Below are positions 44,588 to 51,404 of a DNA stretch of 59,930 bases, piece by piece. Positions within the stretch are counted from its first letter, which is position 1. The number at the start of each line of letters is the position of its first letter. The notes below the pieces were generated by a model. That model did not search any database, had not been told where the DNA came from, and saw only the letters and a program-made list of their open reading frames with translations. The stretch covers positions 1 through 59,930 of the forward strand of contig NZ_JAHBBJ010000018.1 of the NCBI RefSeq assembly GCF_019331675.1, given 5' to 3'. A program made the translations under genes and the position numbers. The stretch is from Bifidobacterium miconisargentati. Lineage in GTDB: Bacteria; Actinomycetota; Actinomycetes; Actinomycetales; Bifidobacteriaceae.

Positions 44588-45694
44588 TTACTGCCCGGCC
44601 TCCGCGGCCGAATACGTGGTGGCCCGTGATTTGCCGCTCCTGACGACCTTGCCGTCATGTACCAGCCGCCGCAGAATCAGGTTGGCCTTGTCCTTGCTGA
44701 GCTGCATCTGGTTCTGGATGGACTGTCGGCTCATCGGCACGCCGCTGCCGGATATCAGGTTCAACGTGGCCTGTTCCAGCGCTTCGTTCGACTGGTCCAT
44801 CAGCTTCACGTCCAAAGCCGACTGCGATTCGCCGGTATCCGTGGCCTCCGCGGCCATACCGAGCAGTTCCGTGTCGAATCCGCGGCCCAGCACCAGGATC
44901 TGCATCGGCGCGCATCCGATGACCCGCGCGCCCGTCAGGGCTTCGGAAGCCTGATCGGTCATGCGCTGGATGGTGGGGAAGCGGAGCACGTTGGTATGGG
45001 TGTCGCTTGTGTCGTCCTCGGTCGGCGCGTCCTGCCGCTCGCCGGCGGTTCTGTTCGTACGCTGCCCGTCCGGCGATGGCCCGGAGCTCGCAGGAACCAG
45101 CGACGGCAGCACCAGCGCCACCGACGTCGGCCCGACGCGCAGCTGCGGGCTGACCGGCTGGTCCGCATAGGCGTCCATGATACGTTGCACGCCGGTGCCG
45201 CAATCCTCACACAGGCCAAGGTTCGCCAGCTGCTCGGCTAGCGCGGGATAGCGCGGCTGGCTGACCCCGTTGAGCAGGTCGTTGATTTCCAGTCCCGCCG
45301 CAAGACCGCCGAGCGAGATGATCTCCAGCCGCGAGTCGAACACGTTGACGATCGTGGGCCCCGAATATCCGTAATCGCGGTGTTCCAGCGCGTTCACCAA
45401 CGCCTCGCGCACCGCGACGGCGGGGAATCGCCCGTCCCCGTTCGCCCGGTTGAGCATCGCGCCCGCCTCGTCGAGCTGTTTGAGCAGCGAACCGGTGAAC
45501 GTGCGGCGCTTGCGAATGGTGGTTTTGGCGTCGCCGTCGAACACGATGACCTTGGTCACGAACGGGCACTGGTCCGAAAGCAGCATGGACTGCAGCGAAT
45601 CCGTCGGCTCCGACGTGGCCTGATCTGGCACGTCCTGATCCGGCACGTCCTGATTCGTCGGCTGCTGATTCGGAATATGCGACTTCGTCCCCAT
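44588..45694 (-). CDS. RecG-like ATP-binding (HATPase_c_4) protein lacking its usual AlbA_2 domain
   Basis: 368 residues. The central region (VREALVNALEHRDYGYSGP to GLCEDCGTGVQRIM, about residues 91-185) matches the HATPase_c_4 domain found after a Schlafen AlbA_2 domain in RecG-like transcription-factor proteins. Only about 90 residues precede it, so most or all of AlbA_2 is missing. A 15-nt tandem repeat (45620-45675) encodes DVPDQ-type units near the start. The C-terminus is a winged-helix (MSRQSIQNQMQLSKDKA). ATG at 45694 has CGAGAG before it. Function unknown, possibly regulatory. Confidence 0.7.
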   Translation of the reverse strand: MGTKSHIPNQQPTNQDVPDQDVPDQATSEPTDSLQSMLLSDQCPFVTKVIVFDGDAKTTIRKRRTFTGSLLKQLDEAGAMLNRANGDGRFPAVAVREALVNALEHRDYGYSGPTIVNVFDSRLEIISLGGLAAGLEINDLLNGVSQPRYPALAEQLANLGLCEDCGTGVQRIMDAYADQPVSPQLRVGPTSVALVLPSLVPASSGPSPDGQRTNRTAGERQDAPTEDDTSDTHTNVLRFPTIQRMTDQASEALTGARVIGCAPMQILVLGRGFDTELLGMAAEATDTGESQSALDVKLMDQSNEALEQATLNLISGSGVPMSRQSIQNQMQLSKDKANLILRRLVHDGKVVRSGKSRATTYSAAEAGQ

Positions 45695-45806
45695 GCTCTC
45701 GATGGTACGTACCCTTGTGTTGCGGACACGCGCAACACCGCGCAAATGCGCGTATCCGTTTCGTCCGGACGTTTCTACACCCCTATGGGTAGACTAAGGC
45801 AGGTTT

Positions 45807-45880
45807 GGCCCCGTAGCTCAGCTGGATAGAGCATGTGACTTCTAATCATTTGGTCGCCGGTTCGAGTCCGGCCGGGGTCA
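45807..45880 (+). tRNA. tRNA-Arg (anticodon TCT)
   Basis: 74 bases folding as a cloverleaf: acceptor GGCCCCG/CGGGGTC, D arm GCTC/GAGC, anticodon loop CTTCTAA with TCT, and T arm GCCGG-TTCGAGT-CCGGC. CCA is not encoded. The anticodon stem TGTGA/TCATT has a T-T mismatch and a G-T pair. The 3' part is duplicated at 51260-51306, showing that an element entered here, so the present 3' end probably came with the element. Confidence 0.95.
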
Positions 45881-45881
45881 C
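45835..45881 (+). other. attL core (3' half of tRNA-Arg)
   Basis: 47 bases matching attR at 42 positions: GTGACTTCTAATC, then a variable five-base block, then GTCGCCGGTTCGAG and CCGGCCGGGGTCAC around one further mismatch. Confidence 0.85.
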
Positions 45882-45886
45882 TAGTG

Positions 45887-45922
45887 AAACCCTTGGAATC
45901 ATGCCGATTTCGAGGGTTTTTC
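45887..45922 (+). terminator. Terminator after tRNA-Arg, inside the element
   Basis: AAACCCT and AGGGTTT pair across a 19-base loop and are followed by T residues. It seems to replace the terminator now stranded beyond attR. Confidence 0.65.
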
Positions 45923-45970
45923 TATTTGCGTTTTCTGCTTGTTTTCATCTCAAATTAACCAAAATCGACA

Positions 45971-46020
45971 GGGCTTAGGGTGCACGGAGGGTGCAAAGGC
46001 TTATTCAGCACCCTAAGCCC
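45971..46020. repeat. Inverted repeat and arm-type site near attL
   Basis: GGGCTTAGGGTGC at 45971-45983 and GCACCCTAAGCCC at 46008-46020 are perfect arms. Overlapping is GGTGCACGGAGGGTGCA at 45979-45995, repeated exactly at 51183-51199 near attR. These look like integrase arm-binding sites. Confidence 0.7.
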
Positions 46021-46043
46021 CGCGACACGCCGGAGGTGAACAC

Positions 46044-47261
46044 ATGCCGCAGAAAAGACGGAGTTTCGGAAAAGTCGTGAAGATGCGTTCGGGGCGCTAT
46101 CAGGCTTCCTACATGATGAACGGCGAGCGATTCAACGCGCCCGATACGTTCGGCAGCAAGGCGGACGCCGACGCATGGCTTAGCGATGTGCGAACGTCAA
46201 TTAATCGCAATGAGTGGGTAGACCCGCGTTTAGCCGGTCAGACGTTCAGGGTGTACGCGCTGACGTGGCTCAAGGGGCATAAAGATAACCTAGCGCCCGG
46301 AACCGCACGCATGTATGCGGAACTACTCGATCAATTGTTGTTGCCCTTGCTGGGAGCGCTGCCGATGAATGATATAACGCCACTCGTGGTTAAGCAGTGG
46401 TGGGCCAAGATCGCGGAGATGTTCGAGGCTCGGGCCAAGGCCGGGAAAATGCCGAATAAGCGCAGCACGGGCAAAACGCGCGCGTCTCAGGCTTATAGGC
46501 TGTTGCATACGATCATGGCCGAGGGTGTGCGCGACGAAGTGATACGGCATAACCCTTGCGTCATCAAGGGGGCGGCCCGCGTCAAGGCGACGGAGCGCAA
46601 GCCCGCCACCCTTGAGGAACTAGACACGATAGCGGCGAACATGCCGGAGCGTTACCGGGCGCTTATCCATGTGGCAGCGTGGTCAGGCTTGCGCTTTGGC
46701 GAGCTTGCGGGCTTGCGGCGTGCCGACGCGGTGCTTGTTGTCGATGGTTCCGGGGTGATCTGCTACCGGCTGAACGTCGATAAACAGGCATACCGGTTGG
46801 GCGGCAAGCTGTACGAGGAGGCATTGCCCAAGACCGACGCAGGCCGTCGCGTGGTGTATTTGCCGGCTCATCTCACGGACTTGCTTACGGCACACATGGA
46901 GAAGTTCACCGGGGCCGACAATGCGGCGTATGTGTTCGGCACGCGCAACGGTACCCCCATGACTAGCAGCACCGTAGGCAAGATGTTTCGGCGTGCACGT
47001 GTAATCGCCGGGCGTCCCGATATGCGTTTTCACGATCTAAGGCATACTGGCGCGACGTTGGCGGCCAAGGCCGGGGCCACTACCAAGGAACTTATGCGGC
47101 GCATGGGGCATAGCAGCATGCGGGCGGCGTTGATCTACCAGCATGCGGCCGAAGAGGACGACTTGAGGCTTGTGGCACGTATGGACGCAATGGCGGCAGG
47201 TCTCGGCGTTGGTTCCGCGCCGGCCGTAGCCGTGCGAGTGAAGGGCGGTGAGTCTCTGTGA
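46044..47261 (+). CDS. Tyrosine recombinase / site-specific integrase 1
   Basis: 405 residues in the phage-integrase family. N-terminal AP2-like/arm-binding region (about 1-60), core-binding SAM-like domain (about 65-165), and catalytic domain with Arg217 (SGLRFGEL), His330 and Arg333 (HDLRHTGAT), His356 and Tyr365 (IYQHA). All catalytic residues are present. It lies next to attL and is transcribed away from the tRNA, the standard place for the integrase of a tRNA-targeting element. GGAGGTGAACAC precedes the ATG. It overlaps the second recombinase gene by four bases. Confidence 0.92.
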   Translation: MPQKRRSFGKVVKMRSGRYQASYMMNGERFNAPDTFGSKADADAWLSDVRTSINRNEWVDPRLAGQTFRVYALTWLKGHKDNLAPGTARMYAELLDQLLLPLLGALPMNDITPLVVKQWWAKIAEMFEARAKAGKMPNKRSTGKTRASQAYRLLHTIMAEGVRDEVIRHNPCVIKGAARVKATERKPATLEELDTIAANMPERYRALIHVAAWSGLRFGELAGLRRADAVLVVDGSGVICYRLNVDKQAYRLGGKLYEEALPKTDAGRRVVYLPAHLTDLLTAHMEKFTGADNAAYVFGTRNGTPMTSSTVGKMFRRARVIAGRPDMRFHDLRHTGATLAAKAGATTKELMRRMGHSSMRAALIYQHAAEEDDLRLVARMDAMAAGLGVGSAPAVAVRVKGGESL

Positions 47262-48508
47262 GCATGAAATCTCAGCCGATACCCGAGGTGTGGCGTGAAG
47301 CCGTGAACGGCTTTCTGGAGTATGAGAAGGCGCAGGGCATGGCGGACAGCACGTTAAACACACGGCGCATCCAGCTATGTCGTTTCGCGCGTATTACGGG
47401 CACGCCGCCCGAACAGGTCACGGCGGCGCAGATAGTGGAGGTGCTGGCGGCGGCCAAGGCGCAAGAGACGCGCCGCAATCTGCGTAGTGCCTTGGTCACG
47501 TTCTTCTCATGGTGTTATCGGGAGGGGATACGCGGCGACGATCTGGCGGCAGCCATACCGAAAATGAAGATGCCGCGCCCGCACCCGAGGCCATGCCCCG
47601 AGGAGTACATAACCGAGGCGCTGGGCAAGGCCACGGAACCCGAACGGCTCATGCTGGCGCTGGCGGCCGAATATGGGCTAAGGCGCGGCGAGATAGCCCG
47701 CGTGCATAGCAACGATGTTATCCCGAGTGAGAACGGCTGGGCGCTCATGGTCAACGGCAAAGGCGACAAGCAACGCATATTGCCTATCCGTGACGATCTG
47801 GCACAGCGTCTCAGAGCGGCGGACGGCTACGTGTTCCCCGGCCGGAATGGCGGCCATGTGGCCGACGGTTACGTGGGCAAACACATTTCTCGGCTGCTGC
47901 CCGAAGGGTGGAGCGCGCACAAATTACGCCATCGCTTTGCCACAGTGGCCTATGCGCAGTCTCACGACATGCTGGGCGTGGCCCGCGCGCTCGGGCACGC
48001 GAGCACCAAGACCACGGAGCATTACGTGGCATTGCCTGAGTATGCCTTGTGTTCGCTGGTGAATGCGGCGGCCATGCAAGGCGACAAGGTGCGCATGGAA
48101 CCGCCCAGCCGCCAAGACAGCCCCGCGCCGCCGCGACGGAGCAACGGCGATATCCGTTACCCGTATGAGGGCAAGAACGGCCGTGAGACGGCGCAGACCA
48201 CGCCCGAGGCCGTGCGCATGGCGCTTATGCTCACGCTCTACCTTGCCGAGCACCGAGCGGGCGGGGCGCGTGAGTTCGATATCTCGGCGGAGTGGTTCGC
48301 GGAGCTGCACAGGGTGCGGGCCATCGGATACGCGCGGCGTTCAAGCGTGGTGCGGGCGGCGGCCCGCAGACTCAGCAAGGCCGGCATGGTCGATCTTGTA
48401 CCCAACCACTTAGGGCAGATACGCGGCACGATCAATTTCGACGTGGCCACGCTCTGCGGCCTTGCCGGCATGCTGGCGGCCGAATACACAAGCAAGATGA
48501 CCCGATAG
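47258..48508 (+). CDS. Tyrosine recombinase 2 with a C-terminal extension
   Basis: 416 residues. Residues about 10-100 are a core-binding domain and about 110-270 a complete catalytic domain with Arg142 (GLRRGEI), His221 and Arg224 (HKLRHRFAT), His247 (LGHAST) and Tyr256 (EHYVAL). About 140 further residues follow the catalytic tyrosine, with a possible winged-helix fold (SSVVRAAARRLSKAGMVDL). GTG overlaps the integrase 1 stop; AAGGGCGGTGA is the ribosome site. Two co-translated recombinases suggest a joint mechanism or separate tasks such as integration and resolution. Confidence 0.85.
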   Translation: MSMKSQPIPEVWREAVNGFLEYEKAQGMADSTLNTRRIQLCRFARITGTPPEQVTAAQIVEVLAAAKAQETRRNLRSALVTFFSWCYREGIRGDDLAAAIPKMKMPRPHPRPCPEEYITEALGKATEPERLMLALAAEYGLRRGEIARVHSNDVIPSENGWALMVNGKGDKQRILPIRDDLAQRLRAADGYVFPGRNGGHVADGYVGKHISRLLPEGWSAHKLRHRFATVAYAQSHDMLGVARALGHASTKTTEHYVALPEYALCSLVNAAAMQGDKVRMEPPSRQDSPAPPRRSNGDIRYPYEGKNGRETAQTTPEAVRMALMLTLYLAEHRAGGAREFDISAEWFAELHRVRAIGYARRSSVVRAAARRLSKAGMVDLVPNHLGQIRGTINFDVATLCGLAGMLAAEYTSKMTR

Positions 48509-48694
48509 GCACGCGCCGCACGACGGGCCGGTTCTACGACATAGCGCATAGAGATCGGCCCGCCATATACCGAAGGCGGCCGCGCTCTACAACAATTAAA
48601 AATGATTATCAATATCTAATATGGGGCGAATGCCACGGGAGGTGGGGCGGCGAGGAGTACGGCCGGCCGTCATCATGTCCGGCAACGGCAGTTT

Positions 48695-48722
48695 TTGATA
48701 ATGATTATCAAAATTTTTTTTT
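48695..48722. promoter_or_regulatory. Fur-box-like palindrome / possible terminator
   Basis: TGATAATGATTATCA equals the 7-1-7 inverted repeat described for Fur boxes, extended by further T and A on each side. A run of T follows, so a weak terminator for the recombinase transcript is an equally good reading. Confidence 0.45.
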
Positions 48723-48859
48723 CTGAGTCCGGGGAAATAAAAAACTAGACGCGGGGTCTTTTCAGGGGAGGGCGTTTTAAAAAAACGGGCGGCCCGCCGC
48801 GCCGATTCCTCTCACTACGTTCTAACTAACTCTTACTCTCTCTAACTATCTCTTACTAG

Positions 48860-48966
48860 GGTGTATATCTGACATACACCATTAGGGATATTGAACATAC
48901 ACCATTGTGTATAACAGACATACACCATAGGGATTTTTATTATCCCGTTTGGTGTATGTCTGTTAT
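48860..48966. repeat. Iteron-like direct and inverted repeats
   Basis: ACATACACCA occurs at about 48872, 48895 and 48918. GGTGTAT/ATACACC (48860-48880) is a perfect inverted pair. ATAACAGACATACACCA (48911-48927) is matched exactly in reverse at 48950-48966, with GGGAT/ATCCC inside the loop. The pattern resembles replication or partition sites of small elements. Confidence 0.7.
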
Positions 48967-48992
48967 CCCGTGAGACGTTGCCCCGACGTGGA

Positions 48993-49023
48993 TTATCCAC
49001 ACTCCCAGTCGGGGTTATCCACC
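48993..49023 (+). promoter_or_regulatory. Two DnaA-box-like sites
   Basis: TTATCCACA at 48993-49001 is the consensus DnaA box, and TTATCCACC at 49015-49023 differs at one position. Both lie within the 3' end of the convergent gene, next to the iteron-like repeats. Confidence 0.55.
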
Positions 49024-49496
49024 GCGATTAGGCACTGAGGCACAGCAACCGGTTCAAGGCCTTTTCGAGGCGTGAATCCGTCCCGGCATTGCTTGGCTAT
49101 CTCTATGCCTAGTTCGTAGTGAACTCGGGCCGTTTCTTGCAGCAGCGCGACAACATGGCGGCGTTCCTTGTAGCGCTCGGCTATCAATAGTTTGTATTCC
49201 GCCGTTCTGCCACGCCCGGCGTCTTGCGTTTGCTCTATCAGTCCGGCCGCGGCAAGATGCCGTAACGACTTGCCGATGTAGCGCACAGCGTTGGCCGGGG
49301 CCGTGTCGGGGTACATGTTGCGTGCCCACTTGTCACGGCTCCCGAAGAAGCGATAGACAGTCCACATGTCGCCGGACGTTTTCACATGATCGGCCATGTA
49401 ATGCAGCACGAGCCAGTCTTTGAGCGTTACCACCTTGGGTGGATAGAACGGCATGAGGCTATCTATCATGCGCCCGAGGCTAGGGAGGTTCGCCAT
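48993..49496 (-). CDS. Small probable winged-helix protein of the integrative element
   Basis: 167 residues, family not recognised. The middle (WTVYRFFGSRDKWARN to LRHLAAAGLIEQTQ and RTAEYKLL) reads like a winged helix that could bind DNA. GGGAGGTG five bases before the ATG at 49496 decides that start over a GTG six codons upstream. It is the last gene of a three-gene minus-strand operon starting with the excisionase-like gene. Next to an origin-like region it might be a replication initiator, but that rests on position alone. Confidence 0.6.
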   Translation of the reverse strand: MANLPSLGRMIDSLMPFYPPKVVTLKDWLVLHYMADHVKTSGDMWTVYRFFGSRDKWARNMYPDTAPANAVRYIGKSLRHLAAAGLIEQTQDAGRGRTAEYKLLIAERYKERRHVVALLQETARVHYELGIEIAKQCRDGFTPRKGLEPVAVPQCLIAVDNPDWECG

Positions 49497-49513
49497 AACA
49501 GCACCTCCCGCCA

Positions 49514-49966
49514 CTATCGCACTTGCACATGCCGTGAGTTCCGCTCGCTTGTCTCAAGGGCACAGGCTGACTCATATTCGCGGCTGGGGCATTCGCGTTT
49601 CTGTTGTTCGGGCAAGAAGCCCAAGCAGCGGTCTATGTGGTTTTCGCCATACTTGCGCGCTAGCTTCGCGGGATTAGCGGTCAGCAGCACGAGCACCGTG
49701 TTATAGGTGTGGGGCTTTACCAATATCCACCGTTCGCGCTCCAAGCGTTCGAGTCCCGCCCGCAATTGCACGATCACGGGAGCATTGCGCCCGCTGGTCA
49801 AATCAAAATGCCACGGCAACCCCACGAGGTGCGCCAACCTTGCATAGTCGAATTGCTGATAACCTTTTGTGCCCTTGACTTGCCGGGCGATATACAAATA
49901 CAGCTCTTTTACTGCGTAATTCCTTAGCTGCCCGGTCTTGTGATCTATCGCACTGCGCTTAGTCAT
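49514..49966 (-). CDS. Hypothetical element protein with a probable DNA-binding fold
   Basis: 150 residues, not recognised. The segment VKELYLYIARQVKGTKGYQQFDYARLAHLVGL is cut here only for reading: VKELYLYIARQ and YARLAHLVGL look like HTH helices, and LERLERERWILVKP like a wing. It starts in ATGA overlap with the excisionase-like gene, so the two are coupled. A replication or regulatory role in the element is plausible but unproven. Confidence 0.5.
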   Translation of the reverse strand: MTKRSAIDHKTGQLRNYAVKELYLYIARQVKGTKGYQQFDYARLAHLVGLPWHFDLTSGRNAPVIVQLRAGLERLERERWILVKPHTYNTVLVLLTANPAKLARKYGENHIDRCLGFLPEQQKRECPSREYESACALETSERNSRHVQVR

Positions 49967-50298
49967 CGCTCGCCCGCCTTTCCCATGGAGAGAATCGCGG
50001 CGGCGCTGCTGTGTGGCAGATCAGCGGCAGAAGACGCGGCGCGTCGGCACGGGCGAGGTATCGGGGCGGCGCTGGGATGCTGCATCGTGGTTGTGTGCGC
50101 TTCGATAAAGCGCTTGAGATCAGCCACGGCGTACATATTCCGGGGCCGCCCGGCTTTACCCGTACCGGGCACCTTGACCACAGGCAATGCGCCGGTAGCC
50201 GTCCACCTATCCACGGTCACGGCTTCCACGCCGAGCATTGCGGCGGCGTTGGTTCGATTCACAAGCAAGGCGGGCACGCCGGGGACTTGCTTAGACAT
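49963..50298 (-). CDS. Excisionase-like MerR/HTH_17 DNA-binding protein
   Basis: 111 residues. The first 65 form an HTH_17-type domain (NRTNAAAMLGVEAVTVDRW, then AVADLKRFIEAH), as in excisionases and small phage regulators; the rest is alanine- and serine-rich and probably disordered. GAGGGAGT before the ATG supports the start. It leads a three-gene minus-strand operon and would direct the recombinases towards excision. Confidence 0.7.
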   Translation of the reverse strand: MSKQVPGVPALLVNRTNAAAMLGVEAVTVDRWTATGALPVVKVPGTGKAGRPRNMYAVADLKRFIEAHTTTMQHPSAAPIPRPCRRAASSAADLPHSSAAAILSMGKAGER

Positions 50299-50397
50299 GG
50301 TTTTTACTCCCTCAAGTATGCGGGGGAGCGTCAGAACGTCATAGAGTCATGCCCTTAAGGCCGATGCGCGGGCACGTCCGACACTATCCCCCAAGAT

Positions 50398-51105
50398 TCA
50401 CGCCATTGAGGGGCAATACTGAGGGGCGCGCGGCGCGAGTATGGCCGCGATAACCAGAAGAGACACAATGGGGGCAATGTCAGGAGGTAGCCCGGTATCG
50501 GGGAATTGCAGCGCGGCGAGCTGTTGCAGCACCGCAGCGAGCAGCATAAGGGCAGCCAAGACGTACGCGGCGGGGGCCACATGCGCCCGGCTATCGGACA
50601 GTATGCGCAGACAGTCGGCGCGGAGTTCAAGCAACCCAGCGGCGGTGTATTCCATGGCGTACTGGGCAAGCGCCGCCAAGGCGTGCATACGCGCCCACTG
50701 GCGGACAGTTTCGGCCGGGGCGGGCGTTTGCCTTACTTCCAGCTTCCACAGGTTGAACAGTTCGGCGGTTTCCTCTGCCGTTAGCTGTAAATCGTCGTCA
50801 AGCACAAGTTCAGCGGCGGCGGTAACGGAGATGGAACCGTTAGCCATGCCGACGAACAGCGCGCAACGGCGGGCCATGTCGTCAAGTCCTGTCACCGAGG
50901 CAGTGAACAAGGCACCTGCGCGGCCGGGGGTGATCTTTCCTGTGGCAGTGTCGGCGGGGGCAACCTCGACGGATTGCAGCACCTTGGACAGTTGCGCCAC
51001 GAGATCACGACAATGTGAACCGTGGGCCGTCCCGCCGTTTCCCAGCACGACGGCGTGAGCGATACGGCGTGTATCGCTCGGCGTGATCTCGTGCATGGTT
51101 TCCAT
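50398..51105 (-). CDS. Hypothetical membrane protein of the integrative element
   Basis: 235 residues with no recognised family. An alanine-rich mainly helical N-terminal part (about 1-175) is followed by two membrane helices (about 180-200 and 210-228). Two start codons (51105 and 51096) are possible and neither has a strong ribosome site. The gene lies between the excisionase operon and attR. It might be the cargo of the element, for example an immunity or exclusion protein, but nothing in the sequence proves that. Confidence 0.5.
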   Translation of the reverse strand: METMHEITPSDTRRIAHAVVLGNGGTAHGSHCRDLVAQLSKVLQSVEVAPADTATGKITPGRAGALFTASVTGLDDMARRCALFVGMANGSISVTAAAELVLDDDLQLTAEETAELFNLWKLEVRQTPAPAETVRQWARMHALAALAQYAMEYTAAGLLELRADCLRILSDSRAHVAPAAYVLAALMLLAAVLQQLAALQFPDTGLPPDIAPIVSLLVIAAILAPRAPQYCPSMA

Positions 51106-51182
51106 GCCGACTAGACTACCCCGGTTTTTCTGCTGTAGTCCTCAGTTTGAGACTATGCGTAATGGATATTTTGAAGCGTAGA

Positions 51183-51199
51183 GGTGCACGGAGGGTGCA
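51183..51199 (+). repeat. Arm-type direct repeat near attR
   Basis: GGTGCACGGAGGGTGCA, identical to 45979-45995 at the other end of the element. Confidence 0.7.
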
Positions 51200-51259
51200 G
51201 GCGGTTGCAGCTCTAGTCGAAACCCGTTGTAAAATAAGGCATTACAGATGAAAACGGCA

Positions 51260-51306
51260 GTGACTTCTAATCTCAGGGTCGCCGGTTCGAGCCCGGCCGG
51301 GGTCAC
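51260..51306 (+). other. attR core
   Basis: Partial copy of the 3' half of tRNA-Arg, without acceptor 5' strand or D arm, so not a gene. It differs from attL in the TCAGG block and one T-loop-adjacent base, and probably preserves the host's original tRNA end. Confidence 0.85.
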
Positions 51307-51320
51307 GGCAATAATCATGA

Positions 51321-51360
51321 AAACGGCGGAATTTCAAGTCTTTGAGGTTCCGCCGTTTGC
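51321..51360 (+). terminator. Displaced original tRNA-Arg terminator
   Basis: AAACGGCGGAA and TTCCGCCGTTT are perfect 11-base arms, starting 15 bases after attR. In the uninterrupted chromosome this would follow the tRNA at once. Confidence 0.7.
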
Positions 51361-51404
51361 ATAACGGAACACTCACGGCGCATGGGCCGGGCAAGGAGCC
51401 GAAG

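Larger units (their letters stand above)
48509..48992. other. AT-rich region with iteron-like repeats, candidate origin
   Basis: Holds a TGATAATGATTATCA palindrome followed by a T-run (48695-48722), a related half-site near 48600, CGTTTT/AAAACG near 48774, and pyrimidine-rich CTAACTAACTCTTACTCTC tracts. A cluster of ACATACACCA repeats lies at 48860-48966, and two DnaA-box-like sites just beyond. Much lower GC than the surroundings. No gene found; recombinase and minus-strand genes converge here. Confidence 0.6.
45807..51306. mobile_element. Integrative element of about 5.4 kb in tRNA-Arg
   Basis: Bounded by attL within the tRNA (45835-45881) and attR (51260-51306). Carries two tyrosine recombinases on the plus strand and a convergent minus-strand set of four small genes, including an excisionase-like HTH protein. 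It has no recognisable conjugation, capsid or cargo resistance gene. The central AT-rich region resembles a replication origin. Small self-mobile or satellite-type elements fit this make-up. Confidence 0.8.

Noticed and set aside
44588..45694. RecG helicase
   Set aside because: Helicase motifs are absent. Only the HATPase_c_4 region, which databases often label RecG-like, is present.
48840..48966. CRISPR-like array
   Set aside because: The ACATACACCA repeats are short, irregularly spaced, partly inverted and have no spacers of constant length; no cas gene is nearby.
51260..51306. Second tRNA-Arg gene
   Set aside because: Only the anticodon-to-3' part is present, with no acceptor 5' strand or D arm. 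It is the attR duplication.
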